A DNA stretch of 64,000 bases, from positions 39,291,239-39,355,238 of the forward strand of contig NC_057814.1 in the NCBI RefSeq assembly GCF_018294505.1, read 5' to 3'. The notes below the pieces were generated by a model. The model ran no database searches and had not been told where the DNA came from. It saw only the letters and a program-made list of their open reading frames with translations. Below, in pieces: positions 22,257-32,309 of this stretch. The position numbers and the translations under genes were made by a program. How positions within the stretch are numbered: position 1 is the first letter of the stretch; each line of letters starts with the position of its first letter. The stretch comes from Triticum aestivum (lineage: Eukaryota > Streptophyta > Magnoliopsida > Poales > Poaceae).

Positions 22257-23321
22257 GTACGTGTTTAGTAACATTGATACTATCTTAGGTTGATGGTGCC
22301 TACAGTTTTCTTTGATGTTTTTTGGCCCGTCCCGCGAGAAACATTACTACTAGCATTTGACTGATTATTACTATGTGAATGAATGTTCCAACACATTAAT
22401 GGTTATCTGCTACTGCTACGCTCCATCACTTCTAATTTTTTGATATGTTTTTCCAAGACAATTAACTGGTTCTCCTCACTACTATTCTATTCGTGCAGAT
22501 TGGGTCAAGTTAATTTCCAATTTAATTCTCCATCCCTTTTGAATTGCCTTGTCATCTACACTAGATATTTATGAATAACAGTGTCTTGGCTTGATAGAAT
22601 TTGAATATGGCGGTTCATGTTTCATTTTCTTTTTTGCTTACACACATTTTTAGCAATATCATGATTTGTGATAGAACAGGCTACCATTAAACCATTTTTT
22701 GACTAATTTTAACATAGAAAATTTACCATTCTGCTGGTAATAATATCTGACTATGATTGCATTAACATTCAGCATATACTCATCTTCCTCTCCATCCACA
22801 TACCTTCAACTACTTGAAGCTACATATGGCTTCCAGAGAGGAGAATTGTAAGTTCCTTCGCGCGCCCAGCAGCAGGAAGCCTCGGAAGCCTTTGAACTGG
22901 CACGTCATGAATCCTAAAGGCTTTTTGTATAGCGGCAAAGAGGAAGGCTTTTTAATTCAGACTCGGTTGCTGCTAGCTCCATTCTGCTTCCCATTACATT
23001 TAATTTAAGTACACACATTTTTTCTCTCCCGGTGCAATGCACGGGCATATGTGCTAGTATATGCAAAAGATAGATTTTTAGAAAAGTTAGGATTTTTTTT
23101 TCTGTTCATAGATTTTTTTGGTGATATTAATTATTGTAGAATATGCAAATGTTTGTATATTCATATGAACAATGCATTAGGCAAAACCTTTACTTTTTTC
23201 GAAATTTTCTATTTTTTTATGAATGAGAGGAAAAAGGAAAATAAGAAGAGGAAGAAAGGAGAAGAAGAGGAGAGGAAGAAGAGGAGAAATAAATAAGAAG
23301 AGGAAAAAAGAAGAAAAAGAA

Positions 23322-23450
23322 GAGGAGAAGAAGAAAGGAATAGAGGAGAGAAGAAGAAAAAATAGAAGAAAGGAATAGAAGAGAAGAAGAAAAAATAGAA
23401 AAAATTCTATTTTTTCTTCTTCTCTCCTCTATTCCTTTCTTCTTCTCCTC
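23322..23450. repeat. Perfect 46-bp purine/pyrimidine inverted repeat
   Basis: The left arm 23322-23367 (all A/G apart from two T) is exactly complementary to 23405-23450, with a 37-base spacer. The spacer itself holds a partial direct copy of the arm. It sits in a longer purine-rich (23220-23404) then pyrimidine-rich (23405-23530) tract. It can form a hairpin or a triplex-type structure. It lies in the leader or intron of the second CACTA gene. Confidence 0.9.
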
Positions 23451-23536
23451 TTTTTTTCTTCGATCTTCTCCTCTATTCCTTTTCTTCTTCTCCTCTTTTT
23501 GTTTCTTCTTCGTTTTCTTATGTTTTATCGGGTTTG

Positions 23537-23790
23537 TCGTCGTCGATATACCCCTCTCCCGATAACTTCAACACGAGGGGGGTCGATATACCCCCTCCCC
23601 GATAATATTATTTTCCCATGTACGTTCATAGTCGTTGTCGATATAACCCCCTCCCGATAACTTCAACACGTGGGGGGGGGGGGTCGATATACCCCCTCCC
23701 CGATAACATTATTTTCCCATGTATGTATGTAGTCGTTTCGATATATATAACTCCCTCCCAGATAACTTCGACATGATGGACGGTCGATAT
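23537..23790. repeat. Tandem repeats of a GTCGATATACCCCCTCCCCGATAA-type unit
   Basis: GTCGATATAYMCCC...CCCGATAAC/T segments recur about every 50 bases. They are organised into two larger copies about 105 bases apart, each with ATTATTTTCCCATGTA. A run of about 13 G starts near 23674. The array lies just upstream of the second CACTA gene and could act as leader or promoter sequence. Confidence 0.7.
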
Positions 23791-24044
23791 TTATACCCCC
23801 TCTCGACCGTGATAACTTATACCACGGGAGCACCCCCCGGCCCTCTCGCTCGACCAAAACTCTCGAGGACACCCAAACCGTAGAAAAAAACGATGTCGGT
23901 CTCCTACCCCCTCCCGCCGCGCCCCTACCCTTGAAGCATTGCTGAGGCCACCCCAAACCCGGAATAAGCTAGGTCTACGTTTGCACTAACCACCTGCTGT
24001 CATGTTTGTGTAATAATTGCCATGTTCTAATATTTGCAGAAACA

Positions 24045-27000
24045 ATGGAGCACGGACGAGACGAGCAAGCAGAAGAGGTGTTGGGGGACATAATCTTAGC
24101 CGGAGGTGATATCTTGTCGTATCTTAACGACAATGATGGTCTGGAAGAACAGGGTGAAGAAGCAGGCTACGGTGATCGAAGAGTGGAGGAGGAAAGACAT
24201 GATTATGATGGCTCCGGTGACCCAATGCTGGTGCAAGAAGGAGCCCGTGGTGACGGCTCCGGTGACCGAACAGAGTCCGGCCAGGTAAATATATTAGTTA
24301 AGCCTGTGCTGACTAGCTAATTGATGCATTCATTGTTTTGGTATGTACACATATTAATTAACACTCGTCTTTCTTCTTTTTTCTAGCCCTCCGGATCGAG
24401 CACAACTGCGGTAAAGAGACGAGGCCCGAAGAGAAAGTTGCGCTCGGATGAAAGGTTTGAGATCACAGCAATCGCGCGCGACGGCCAACCGATTGAACCC
24501 ATCCGGACAAAGGATGCATTTGCTGCTCAGTGCGGGGTTCTAGTTAGGGACAAGATCCCGATCAGCATCCACCAATGGTATAAGCCTAAGAAGGAAGACC
24601 CTGAGGTGTCTTATGTCAATGATATGCAGAAAGATGATCTTTGGACTGAGCTGAAGGCAAATTTCACCCTACCGCCAGAGGAGGATCCGGAGAAGCCAGT
24701 TAAAGAGCAATTAATCAAGTCTCATGCTCTTAAGAAGATGGCAGACCTATTCAGGAGGTGGAAGAATGAGCTGAAAACGTTTGTCGACAAAGAAGAGACA
24801 CCAGAATTCATCGGCCGGTATGAGAAGATCAGAGATCACTGGCCCGCATTTGTGGCCCACAAGACATCGGAAAAGAGTAAGAAGATGTCAGCGACAAACA
24901 AGAAGAATGCTGCGAAGAAGAAGCTTCACCATCGCACGGGGTCAGGTGGCTACCTCAAAGCCCGGCCTAAGTGGGCCAAGGCTGAGAATGATCTGCTTGA
25001 AAAAGGGATCGAACCACAGACAATGAACTGGACAGACCGTTGCCGGACTTGGTTCTTCGGGGCTGGCGGAACCTTGGACCCTGTATCAGGGAGGTGCGTT
25101 TGGACGAACGAGCTTTTGAGAATACCAGTCAAGAAGATTCAGCAATATATCGATGCAGCGCAGGAAGGGACGTTCGTTCCAGACAGAGAGAACGACGAGC
25201 TCACAATGGCCCTCGGGAATCCTGAGCACCCTGGACGGACACGAGGCACGCCAGGCTCCGTTCCGTGGAAGGCTGGTTTTCCGGACGCAGGCGGTTACAA
25301 AAGCCAGGAGAGGAGGAAAAAATGGAGCAGACCCAAATTCAGAAGCTGCACGAAAGGGTTCAAGCGCTAGAGGAACGAGACAGCAATCGACATGCCGAAA
25401 CTACCCCCGAAGCTACCCCGCCATCTCAGCGGAGAAGCAGCGTGGCTTCCACCGAGCTGCTTCAGCTGGAGCATGTCTTGACGGCTCCTGCTAGCTACCC
25501 CGTGGATGCTATCACGGAGTCTCAACATTGCCACCTTATGGCGCAATGGCAGAACTTCAAAGTCAAGGCGGCTGTTGGCTCTGTTTTACCTCCTGAACCC
25601 GGCGCAACCTACCACTGCCGGCCGATTCCAGAAGGATATGCTAGGGTGATGGTGGATGAAATAACGGAGGGATTTGAGGACCTCCAGCTTGACCACCCTA
25701 CCGGTGAAGGGGAGACTCGGCTGGGTTTAGCTCTGAAGACTCCGTGCCTATGGTGGAAGGAGCTCATCAACCTTCCGAACTGGACGGCTCCGGCGAGTAA
25801 GGGCAGTCCGCCTCCTCCTCCGCCTCCTCCTCCGGTGAGTGACCAGGGCACTCAGCCTCCTTCTCCGGCGCGTGGCGGCACTCCGCCTCCTCCTCCGCCT
25901 CCTCCTCCGGCGAGTGATCAGGGCACTCAGCCTCCTTCTCCGGCGCGTGGCGGCACTCCGCCTCCTTCTCCGCCTGCGCCGGCGCGCCAGAGCAGCCAGC
26001 CTCCTCCTTCTCCGCCTCGTCAGCAAGGGCGGAAGAGACCCGCCGCCGCTCCGGCTGCTCTGGCGCGTCATAGTCCTTCTCCTCCGCCTCGTAAGCAAGG
26101 AAAGAAGACAGCCGCAGCCGCTCCGTCTTCTCTGCCGGCGTCTAGCAGTACATCCAGAGGCGGGAGGCAATACAGATTCGGTCCTTCTCTGAAGACTCCA
26201 GAGAAGTTACCATACGAGAGGACCGAGGAGGAAACCAGGAAGATCGTGCGAGCCGAAGTGACAAACTTCTTTGAAGGGGTGAAAGCAAAGAAACATCCAC
26301 CTCCGGAGGAGAAGGTAGATCCGGTGAAAGCAAAGCGCACTCTGGCTGCCCTGACAAAACCACCAAAGTCTCCGCCGAGAGGCAACTATGAGCGCATTCT
26401 TGCAAAGACATATGCCGAAGCGGAGCGGTCGGGAAGTACTGTCAGTGATCAAAGGTTAAAAGAACGACGAGCTGGGAAAAAAATTGCCCAGCTCGGCGAA
26501 CAAGCGAACCAATCGTGCCCCCCGCTCAAGGTGTCAAAAGACATCGTCGCTAATGATCCGAGGATGGTGGCCGGTTATAGCAATCTTGGAGATTACCTGC
26601 CCGACGATGTACATTATGAAATCATGGAGGTGGACGAACACAAATACCATTACGGGAAGCCTCTCGTCAAAGATGAAAGATCTCTAACAACGATGATGCG
26701 AAGATTACATGATTGGTACATGAAAACCTGCAGAGAGTCTGATGGGATGAGTACTTTGACGCTGAGAGTTAAACCGGAGCATGACCTCGTTGGAATTGAA
26801 CTGCTGAATGTTCCATTTGAGGATTTCTTCCAGTTTTACAATCAAAAGGCCCTCGATAAAACAACGATCACTTGCTACTGTCTGTAAGTAGTACTACTTC
26901 TGTCATTAAGTCTCTCTATATAGGTCAGCTCTTTCATTGCATGTATTTATAATTATCCTCACTATATTATGCAGATTGAAGATCGCCGAATTGAAGAAAA

Positions 27001-27955
27001 GACAAATCGGTGATATTGGGTTCATTAACACAAATCTCATAGATGCATATACGGTTGAAAAACATCCCAAAGAAGCCGAGGCCAACTTGCTACGATCGTT
27101 GGTATTAAATCAAAACAAAGATATAATACTCTTTCCTTACAACTTCAAGTGAGTGTTACTGTCTTGTGCATATTCGGTTTCCCTTATTAGTCCAGGTTAT
27201 GGTAATGTAATTGATGACTTATGCATGCATGCGCAGCTTCCACTATATTCTCCTAGAGATTAAGCTTGAGCAGGGAGTAGTAACCGTCTTAGACTCGAGA
27301 CGAAAAGATCCCCAGGACTATGCGAACATGACTCAAATGCTCGAGAAGTAAGTTAAATCGATCATTATCCACCATATCAGCAACTTTGTTCATTTCCTGA
27401 TATCAAGTAATTGTTTTCTTTGTCTGGCAGGGTTTGGAGAAAATTCACCACAAAAGCTCCGGGACTGCCGAAGAAGCTGCAATTTAAACACCCGAAAGTA
27501 AGTACTATAGTAGCATGTTCCGCGCATCTCCTAGTGATTCAAGCGCTAGTTTCATCAATACCATTTAGCATGCTTGCTTATCAGTTTGATTGACCTCTAT
27601 TTCTTGTAAAGTGGTTGTGGCAGGAACCCGGGAATAATTACTGTGGATACTACGTTTGCGAGTCCATCCGCTACACGACCTGTGAGCGGGGCTACTCTGA
27701 CGAACAATATGAAGTGCGTAAGCAATAATATTCACAATTTTATTTTATTACCATCATTTGTGTTGAGTTTCATTTATTCATATATATATGTATTGACCCC
27801 CTTCTTCAAATTAGATGTTTCGGAAGCGGGATGAACTCCTAGCACCAGATCGTATGCGAGCAATTCAAGAGGAATTGGCGGCATTCTTCCTTGACCACGT
27901 GATCGCTGAAAACGGAGAATACTATGTGGACCCTGTGTTCTTACAATTTAATTAG
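24045..27955 (+). pseudogene. Second CACTA gene: DNA-binding-like/Pro-rich protein with Ulp1-type protease domain, one frameshift
   Basis: Seven exons: 24045-24284, 24387-26883, 26975-27148, 27237-27347, 27431-27497, 27612-27713, 27815-27955. All have GT-AG introns, and the phases agree throughout if one base is missing in the A6 run at 25317-25322. The total is then exactly 1111 codons including the stop. The N-terminus is acidic, followed by a basic patch (KRRGPKRK) and a Lys-rich central region. Residues about 549-673 are Pro-rich, with two SPPPPPPPPP blocks. The C-terminus looks like an Ulp1/SUMO-type C48 protease: His973 (FHYILLEI), Asp990 (VTVLDSR), Gln1034 and Cys1041 (NNYCGYYVCE). Such fusions occur in the second gene of some plant CACTA and related elements (family knowledge). 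The substrate is unknown. As sequenced, the frameshift removes the protease half. Confidence 0.85.
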
Positions 27956-28317
27956 GAGATTGTATTGTAAGAGATAATTATTGTATATATGTAGCCGGTA
28001 GTGTCGGATAGATATACGAGAACTTGTTGTTCGACCAATCTCTCGGAGAAGGAGAGGTGGTCGATATCACTTCTCTCTGTATGCATATGTTCATGACGAT
28101 CTTCTGTTTCCTTCATTTGATTACTAGCTAGCGTGTCTAGTCCTCTCCATACGTATATAGTACGTAGCGTCGACCAAGCACGGAGATAAGAGAGGACACT
28201 TCTCTCTATTAATTAGCTAGCTAACACAATATATGAAACACCTAAATTAACCCCCCAACCCCCCCCCCCTTCAAAAAAAACAAAAACCCCAGCCCCTGAA
28301 ATGCTGACGCGTGGATG
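27956..28317. other. CACTA 3' untranslated region, no further gene
   Basis: This is the AT-rich 3' end of the second CACTA gene. Two similar GTCGACCAA/GTCGATAT-containing stretches (28030-28070, 28160-28190) recall the motifs upstream of that gene. A C-run followed by an A-run lies at about 28250-28285. Confidence 0.5.
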
Positions 28318-28545
28318 CCTATTGGTCCCGGTTGGTGACACCAACCGGGACAAAAGGCCCTGCCTATTGGTCCCGGTTGGTGGCACCAACCGGGACCAAA
28401 GGCCCCCCTGCCTGGGCTGGCAGCAGCGGCCACGTGGAGGTCCTTCTATCCCGGTTCGTGTAAGAACCGGGACTAAAGGGTTAGGGCTTTAGTAACGACC
28501 CTTTAGTCCCGGTTCGAAAACTGAGACAAAATGCCCTTACAAACC
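28318..28545. repeat. CACTA right subterminal repeats
   Basis: Copies of TTGGTCCCGGTTGGTGRCAC and its complement lie at 28320-28410, with related GGTTCGTG / AACCGGGACTAAAGG copies to 28530. These mirror the left-end array and are followed by the right terminal inverted repeat. Confidence 0.8.
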
Positions 28546-28703
28546 GGGGTAAAAGCCCGTTTTCCTACTAGTGATGTGAGCCATATATTAATGTAGTATA
28601 CTACTATGACTAACTATTGTATGAGTGGGCTATAAGATTGGCTATAAGTGTAATGAAAAATTCATATAGCCGGCTGTTGGCTATGCTATTAACCATGCTC
28701 TAA

Positions 28704-29633
28704 TATGCAATGGTGGGCATGGTCTGGGGCTCTGGGCCGTCTGGTGCCTGACCGAGCTGACGTTTGGACTACTCGCCGGCGGACCGGGCCGGACCGGGGC
28801 AGCCAGCGGTCCCCTTTTCCTGCACCGAAACGGCAACGGAAAAGCTCGATTAGGATCAAGGGACCGACCAACAACCACCGGCGCCTGAGGTGGTGGCCAT
28901 GACGTGAGCGACAAATAGCTCTGAGCGCTAATTAGAGGATAGAACAGTGGGGAAGGGAGGATGGCTCATGAAGAACTCGATGGCGGGGTCGGAGAGGACG
29001 GGGAAGCAGCGACGACGATGAACTACGGTGGCTAGAATCGGGGAAGGAGGATGATGGCGACCGTGTAGGGGCGAATCCGGTCCATTCCTTGCATGGAGAA
29101 GTAGATCGCAAGGTGGCGGACCTCATCGACAAGCTTGTTTATCATGGGAAGGCCGGTAGCCATGCGTGCTGTGCACCGGTGGCCTACATGCTCTGCGCTG
29201 GTGGCCTGCGTGCTCAACATTGAAATGGATGTGACGGCGACCGAAGGAAAGGGGCTACCATGCATGGGGATGAGAGGAAGGACGAAGATAGGAAGTTCGG
29301 TGATGAGCACTACATGTATTCGACGGTTCGAGCTTCTTTTGATCTGCGTGGCATGGTCTCCGAAGGAGAGCACTGCAGGTATCCAACGGCTTGCCTGGCT
29401 TGGTTCGGCAGGGTGGCAGCCCGTCCTCCCAGCTCCGGTGGTGGTGCGCCAACCGCATTGGCCAGTGGAGCACATGTCAGGGTGGTTTTCAGATTGGGAT
29501 GGTTTTTTCTAGATCTGGCCCTCCGTTCTTGAACGCGAGGATGGTAGTGGCTCTGGTGTGCCTTTCGTGTTGTCGTTGTGCTGATATCGGACAACGCAGC
29601 GGGTTGGCAGGCCGGCGATTTTTTGGCTACATG
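28704..29633. other. GC-rich segment with gene-like but unassigned sequence
   Basis: Open frames exist on both strands at about 28930-29510. The minus strand includes MINKLVDEVRHLAIYFSMQG. I see no supported start, splice structure or known domain. It may be a captured or decayed gene fragment. Confidence 0.25.
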
Positions 29634-30775
29634 CACTACAAAAAAAAGACACATCCGTGACATTTTGGGCCGAACGGAATTTTTTCTGTCATACTTATGA
29701 CACTTCTATGACGATAATTGTGACAAAACCCGGTATCATCATAGATGTGGTGGGGTCCTACTTCTATGACAGAAAATGGGCTTTTCGTCCTGGGCGGGCC
29801 GGAGACGCAGCTGCATAACATTCTTTGGGCCGTCCATGACGGAAAAAACCGTGGTAGAAGCGAGGGCGCGGAAAATATCGGGGAGTCCCCGGTTACGGTG
29901 GTTGGTCGGGGGCCGAGTGATGCACGTTTCTTGTACGTACGCGCGTGTGTGCGAGGCGTTGGGCTCTAACTGAACCCGAGCGAGGCGGTGGGCTCTAACT
30001 GACCCCAGCGATTGCACTGCATGCTACGCGTTACTGAACCCGAGCGATTGATCGATGGCTGTTAACTGAACCCGATCGAGCGATTCCTTCGCTACTGCTG
30101 CTAACTGAAGCCGATCGATGCTGCCTCTGGATGAACAATGAGCGTTGTGGGAGGGGGGGGGGGTTGGATGAACAGTTCCCGGTGGGGGTGGATGAACAGG
30201 ACCCCGATCGATCGAGCTGGTTGGGGCTGGATGAACAGGACCCCGTGGAGGGCTGGATGAACAGGACCGCCCCATGGAGGGCAGGATGAACAGTAGTCGG
30301 TGGAGGGCAGGATGAACAGTAGCCCATGGAGGGGTGGTTGAACAGGAGCCCGTGGAGAGGGCTGGTTGAACAGTAGCCGGTGGAGTAGCGCGCGGTGGAG
30401 GCTGGATGAACAGAAGTCCGTGGATGAACAGTCGCAGGTGGAGGCGGGAGGAGGTCGACGGTGGATGAACAGTAGCCCGTGGAGGCTGGAGGGGGTCGAC
30501 GGTGGAGATGAACAGTATCCCGTGGAGTCCCGTTTTGCGGTACGCCACATCCCTCCCGATGAACAGGACCCCCGTTTCGACCGTAGCGCTCCAACACAAG
30601 TCCGTTTCCTCCGTTTTGCGGTAGCCACACCCCTCCCGATCAACAGGACCCCAGTTTCGACCGTAGGAGGTCCGTTTCCTCCGTTTTGCGGTACGCCAGA
30701 CCCTTCCGATGAACAGGATCCCGCTTCAAACGTGGCCGGTCGAACACAAGGCCGTTTCCTCCGTTCTGCGGTACG
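29634..30775 (+). mobile_element. Left end of a second, different CACTA family
   Basis: It begins CACTACAAAAAAAAGACAC, followed by body sequence typical of one abundant Triticeae CACTA family (GTGACATTTTGGGCC, TTCTATGACGATAATTGTG). It then passes into a GATGAACAG tandem array. The Athila element is inserted at 30776. No matching right end occurs in the window, so the element is truncated or was disrupted by the deletion at 40109/40110. Confidence 0.7.
30130..30770. repeat. GATGAACAG...CCCGTGGAGG tandem array
   Basis: About 16 units begin GATGAACAG (or GTTGAACAG). Most are 25-45 bases long; later ones are longer and include CCGTTTTGCGGTACGCCA. The unit variants differ, so the array is old. 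It is probably the subterminal (transposase-binding) region of the second CACTA. The long ORFs across it on the minus strand are a by-product of the repetition. Confidence 0.75.
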
Positions 30776-32296
30776 TGATGACCCACAAGTATAGGGGATC
30801 TATCGTAGTCCCTTCGATAAGTAAGAGTGTCGAACCCAACGAGGAGCAGAAGGAAATGATAAGCGGTTTTCAGCAAGGTATTCTCTGCAAGCACTGAAAT
30901 TATAGGTAACAGATAGTTTTGTGATAGGATAATTTGTAACGAGCAACAAGTAACAAAAGTAAATAAATTGCAGCAAGGTGGCCCAATCCTTTTTGTAGCA
31001 AAGGACAAGCCTAGACAAACTCTTATATAGAGAAAAGCGCTCCCGAGGACACATGGGAATTATCGTCAAGCTAGTTTTCATCACATTCATATGATTCGCG
31101 TTCGGTACTTTGATAATTTGATATGTGGGTGGACCGGTGCTTGGGTGCTGCCCTTACTTGGATAAGAATCCCACTTATGATTAACCTCTATTGCAAGCAT
31201 CCGCAACTACAACAAAAGTATTAAGGTAAATCTAACCATAGCATGAAACATATGGATCCAAATCAGCCCCTTACGAAGCAATGCATAAACTAGGGTTTAA
31301 GCTTCTGTCACTCTAGCAACCCATCATCTACTTATTACTTCCCTATTCCTTCTTCTAGGCCCAAATAATGGTGAAGTGTTATGTAGTCAACGTTCACATA
31401 ACACCACTAGAGGATAGACAACATACTTCTCATCAAAATATCGAACGAATACCAAATTCACATGACTACTAATAGCAAGACTTCTCCCATGTCCTCAGGA
31501 ACAAACGTAACTACTCACAAAGCATATTCATGTTCATAATCAGAGGGGTATTAATATGCATAAAGGATCTGAACATATGATCTTCCACCAAATAAACCAA
31601 CTAGCATCAACTACAAGGAGTAATCAACACTACTAGCAACCTGCATGTTCCAATCCCGGACTTAGAGATAAGAATTGGATACAAGAGATGAACTAGGGTT
31701 TGAGAGGAGATGGTGCTGGTAAAGATGTTGATGGAGATTGCCCTCTCCCGATGAGAGGAGCGTTGGTTATGACGATGGCGATGATTTCCCCCTCCCGGAG
31801 GGAAGTGTCCCCGGCAGAACAGCTCTGCCGGAGCCCTAGATTGGTTCCGCCAAGGTTCCGCCTCGTGGCGGCGGAGTCTCGTCCCGAAAGCTTGCTTATG
31901 ATTTTTCTTCGGACGAAAGACTTCATATAGCAGAAGATGGGCACCGGAGGGCCAACAGGGGGCCCACGAGGCAGGGGGCGCGCCCAGGGGAGTAGGGCGC
32001 GCCCCCACCCTCGTGGACAGGTGGAGGCCCCCCTGATGTAGATTCTTCTTCCAGTATTTTTTATTATTTCCAAAAATAACTTTCGTGGAGTTTCAAGACT
32101 TTTGGAGTTGTGCAGAATAGGTCTCTAATATTTGCTCATTTTCCAGCCCAGAATTCCAGCTGCCGGCATTCTCCCTCCTTATGTAAACCTTGTAAAATAA
32201 GAGAGAATAGGCATAAGTATTGTGACATAATATGTAATAACAACCCATAATGCAATAAATATCGATATAAAAGCATGATGCAAAATGGACGTATCA
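30776..32296 (-). repeat. Athila 3' LTR, 1521 bp, complete
   Basis: On the minus strand it begins TGATACGTCCATTTTGCATC and ends GTGGGTCATCA. The first 620 or so plus-strand bases match 39486-40109 closely, with about 20 or fewer differences noted by eye. A TATA-like CTATATAAGA lies on the minus strand at 31030-31021. Confidence 0.9.
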
Positions 32297-32309
32297 ACTC
32301 CCCCAGGCT
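32297..32309 (-). other. Polypurine tract
   Basis: The minus strand reads AGCCTGGGGGAGT immediately upstream of the 3' LTR. This is the expected plus-strand primer site for reverse transcription. Confidence 0.75.

Larger units (their letters stand above)
20249..23057 (+). mobile_element. Helitron D, 3' part well defined
   Basis: After the AT run, the sequence AGCGAGGTGGTACTAATG matches the interior of the Helitron 5' region (compare CCCGAGGTGGTACTAATTC at 14481). Its true 5' terminus is lost in the AT run. The 3' end is standard: hairpin CCCGGTGCAATGCACGGG, spacer CATATGTG, CTAG at 23054-23057, then host T. It carries exon-like pieces at 20400-20790, about 21110-21330 and 22080-22256. The outer limits A(14005) and T(23058) fit one insertion site of the whole nest in the CACTA leader or intron. 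Confidence 0.65.
6422..28573 (+). mobile_element. 22-kb CACTA (En/Spm) transposon, nearly complete but mutated
   Basis: The left end is CACTAGTAGAAAACTGGGC and the right end is the complement of CACTAGTAGGAAAACGGGC. Both ends are directly flanked by ATG (6419-6421 and 28574-28576), the 3-bp duplication expected of CACTA elements. Gene order: left subterminal repeats, promoter (7522), membrane-protein gene (7906-8353), transposase (8538-11895), further repeat modules and a foldback (12120-13580), second promoter (13586), a 9-kb Helitron nest (14006-23057), protease-fusion gene (24045-27955), right subterminal repeats. Without the Helitrons it would be about 13.1 kb. Three single-base deletions in the two main genes suggest it is not currently autonomous. 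Confidence 0.92.
6266..28700. mobile_element. Harbinger-type MITE split by the CACTA transposon
   Basis: Left part 6266-6421 (starts GAGCAAGTACAATA) and right part 28574-28700 (ends CATGCTC) are flanked by TAA at 6263-6265 and 28701-28703. Removing the CACTA element and one copy of its ATG duplication rejoins a MITE of about 280 bp. This fixes the order of events: MITE first, CACTA later. Confidence 0.75.

Noticed and set aside
25609..26411. Antisense ORFs over the Pro-rich region of the second CACTA gene
   Set aside because: They are by-products of CCT/CCG repeats; the sense strand has a coherent multi-exon gene.
29032..29512. Overlapping ORFs on both strands (147 and 125 codons) as genes
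   Set aside because: No homology recognised and GC-rich open frames on both strands; recorded only as an unassigned segment.
30024..30643. Three overlapping minus-strand ORFs of 180-199 codons
   Set aside because: They are shadows of the GATGAACAG array in the second CACTA; repetitive Ser/Pro/His-rich translations without domains.
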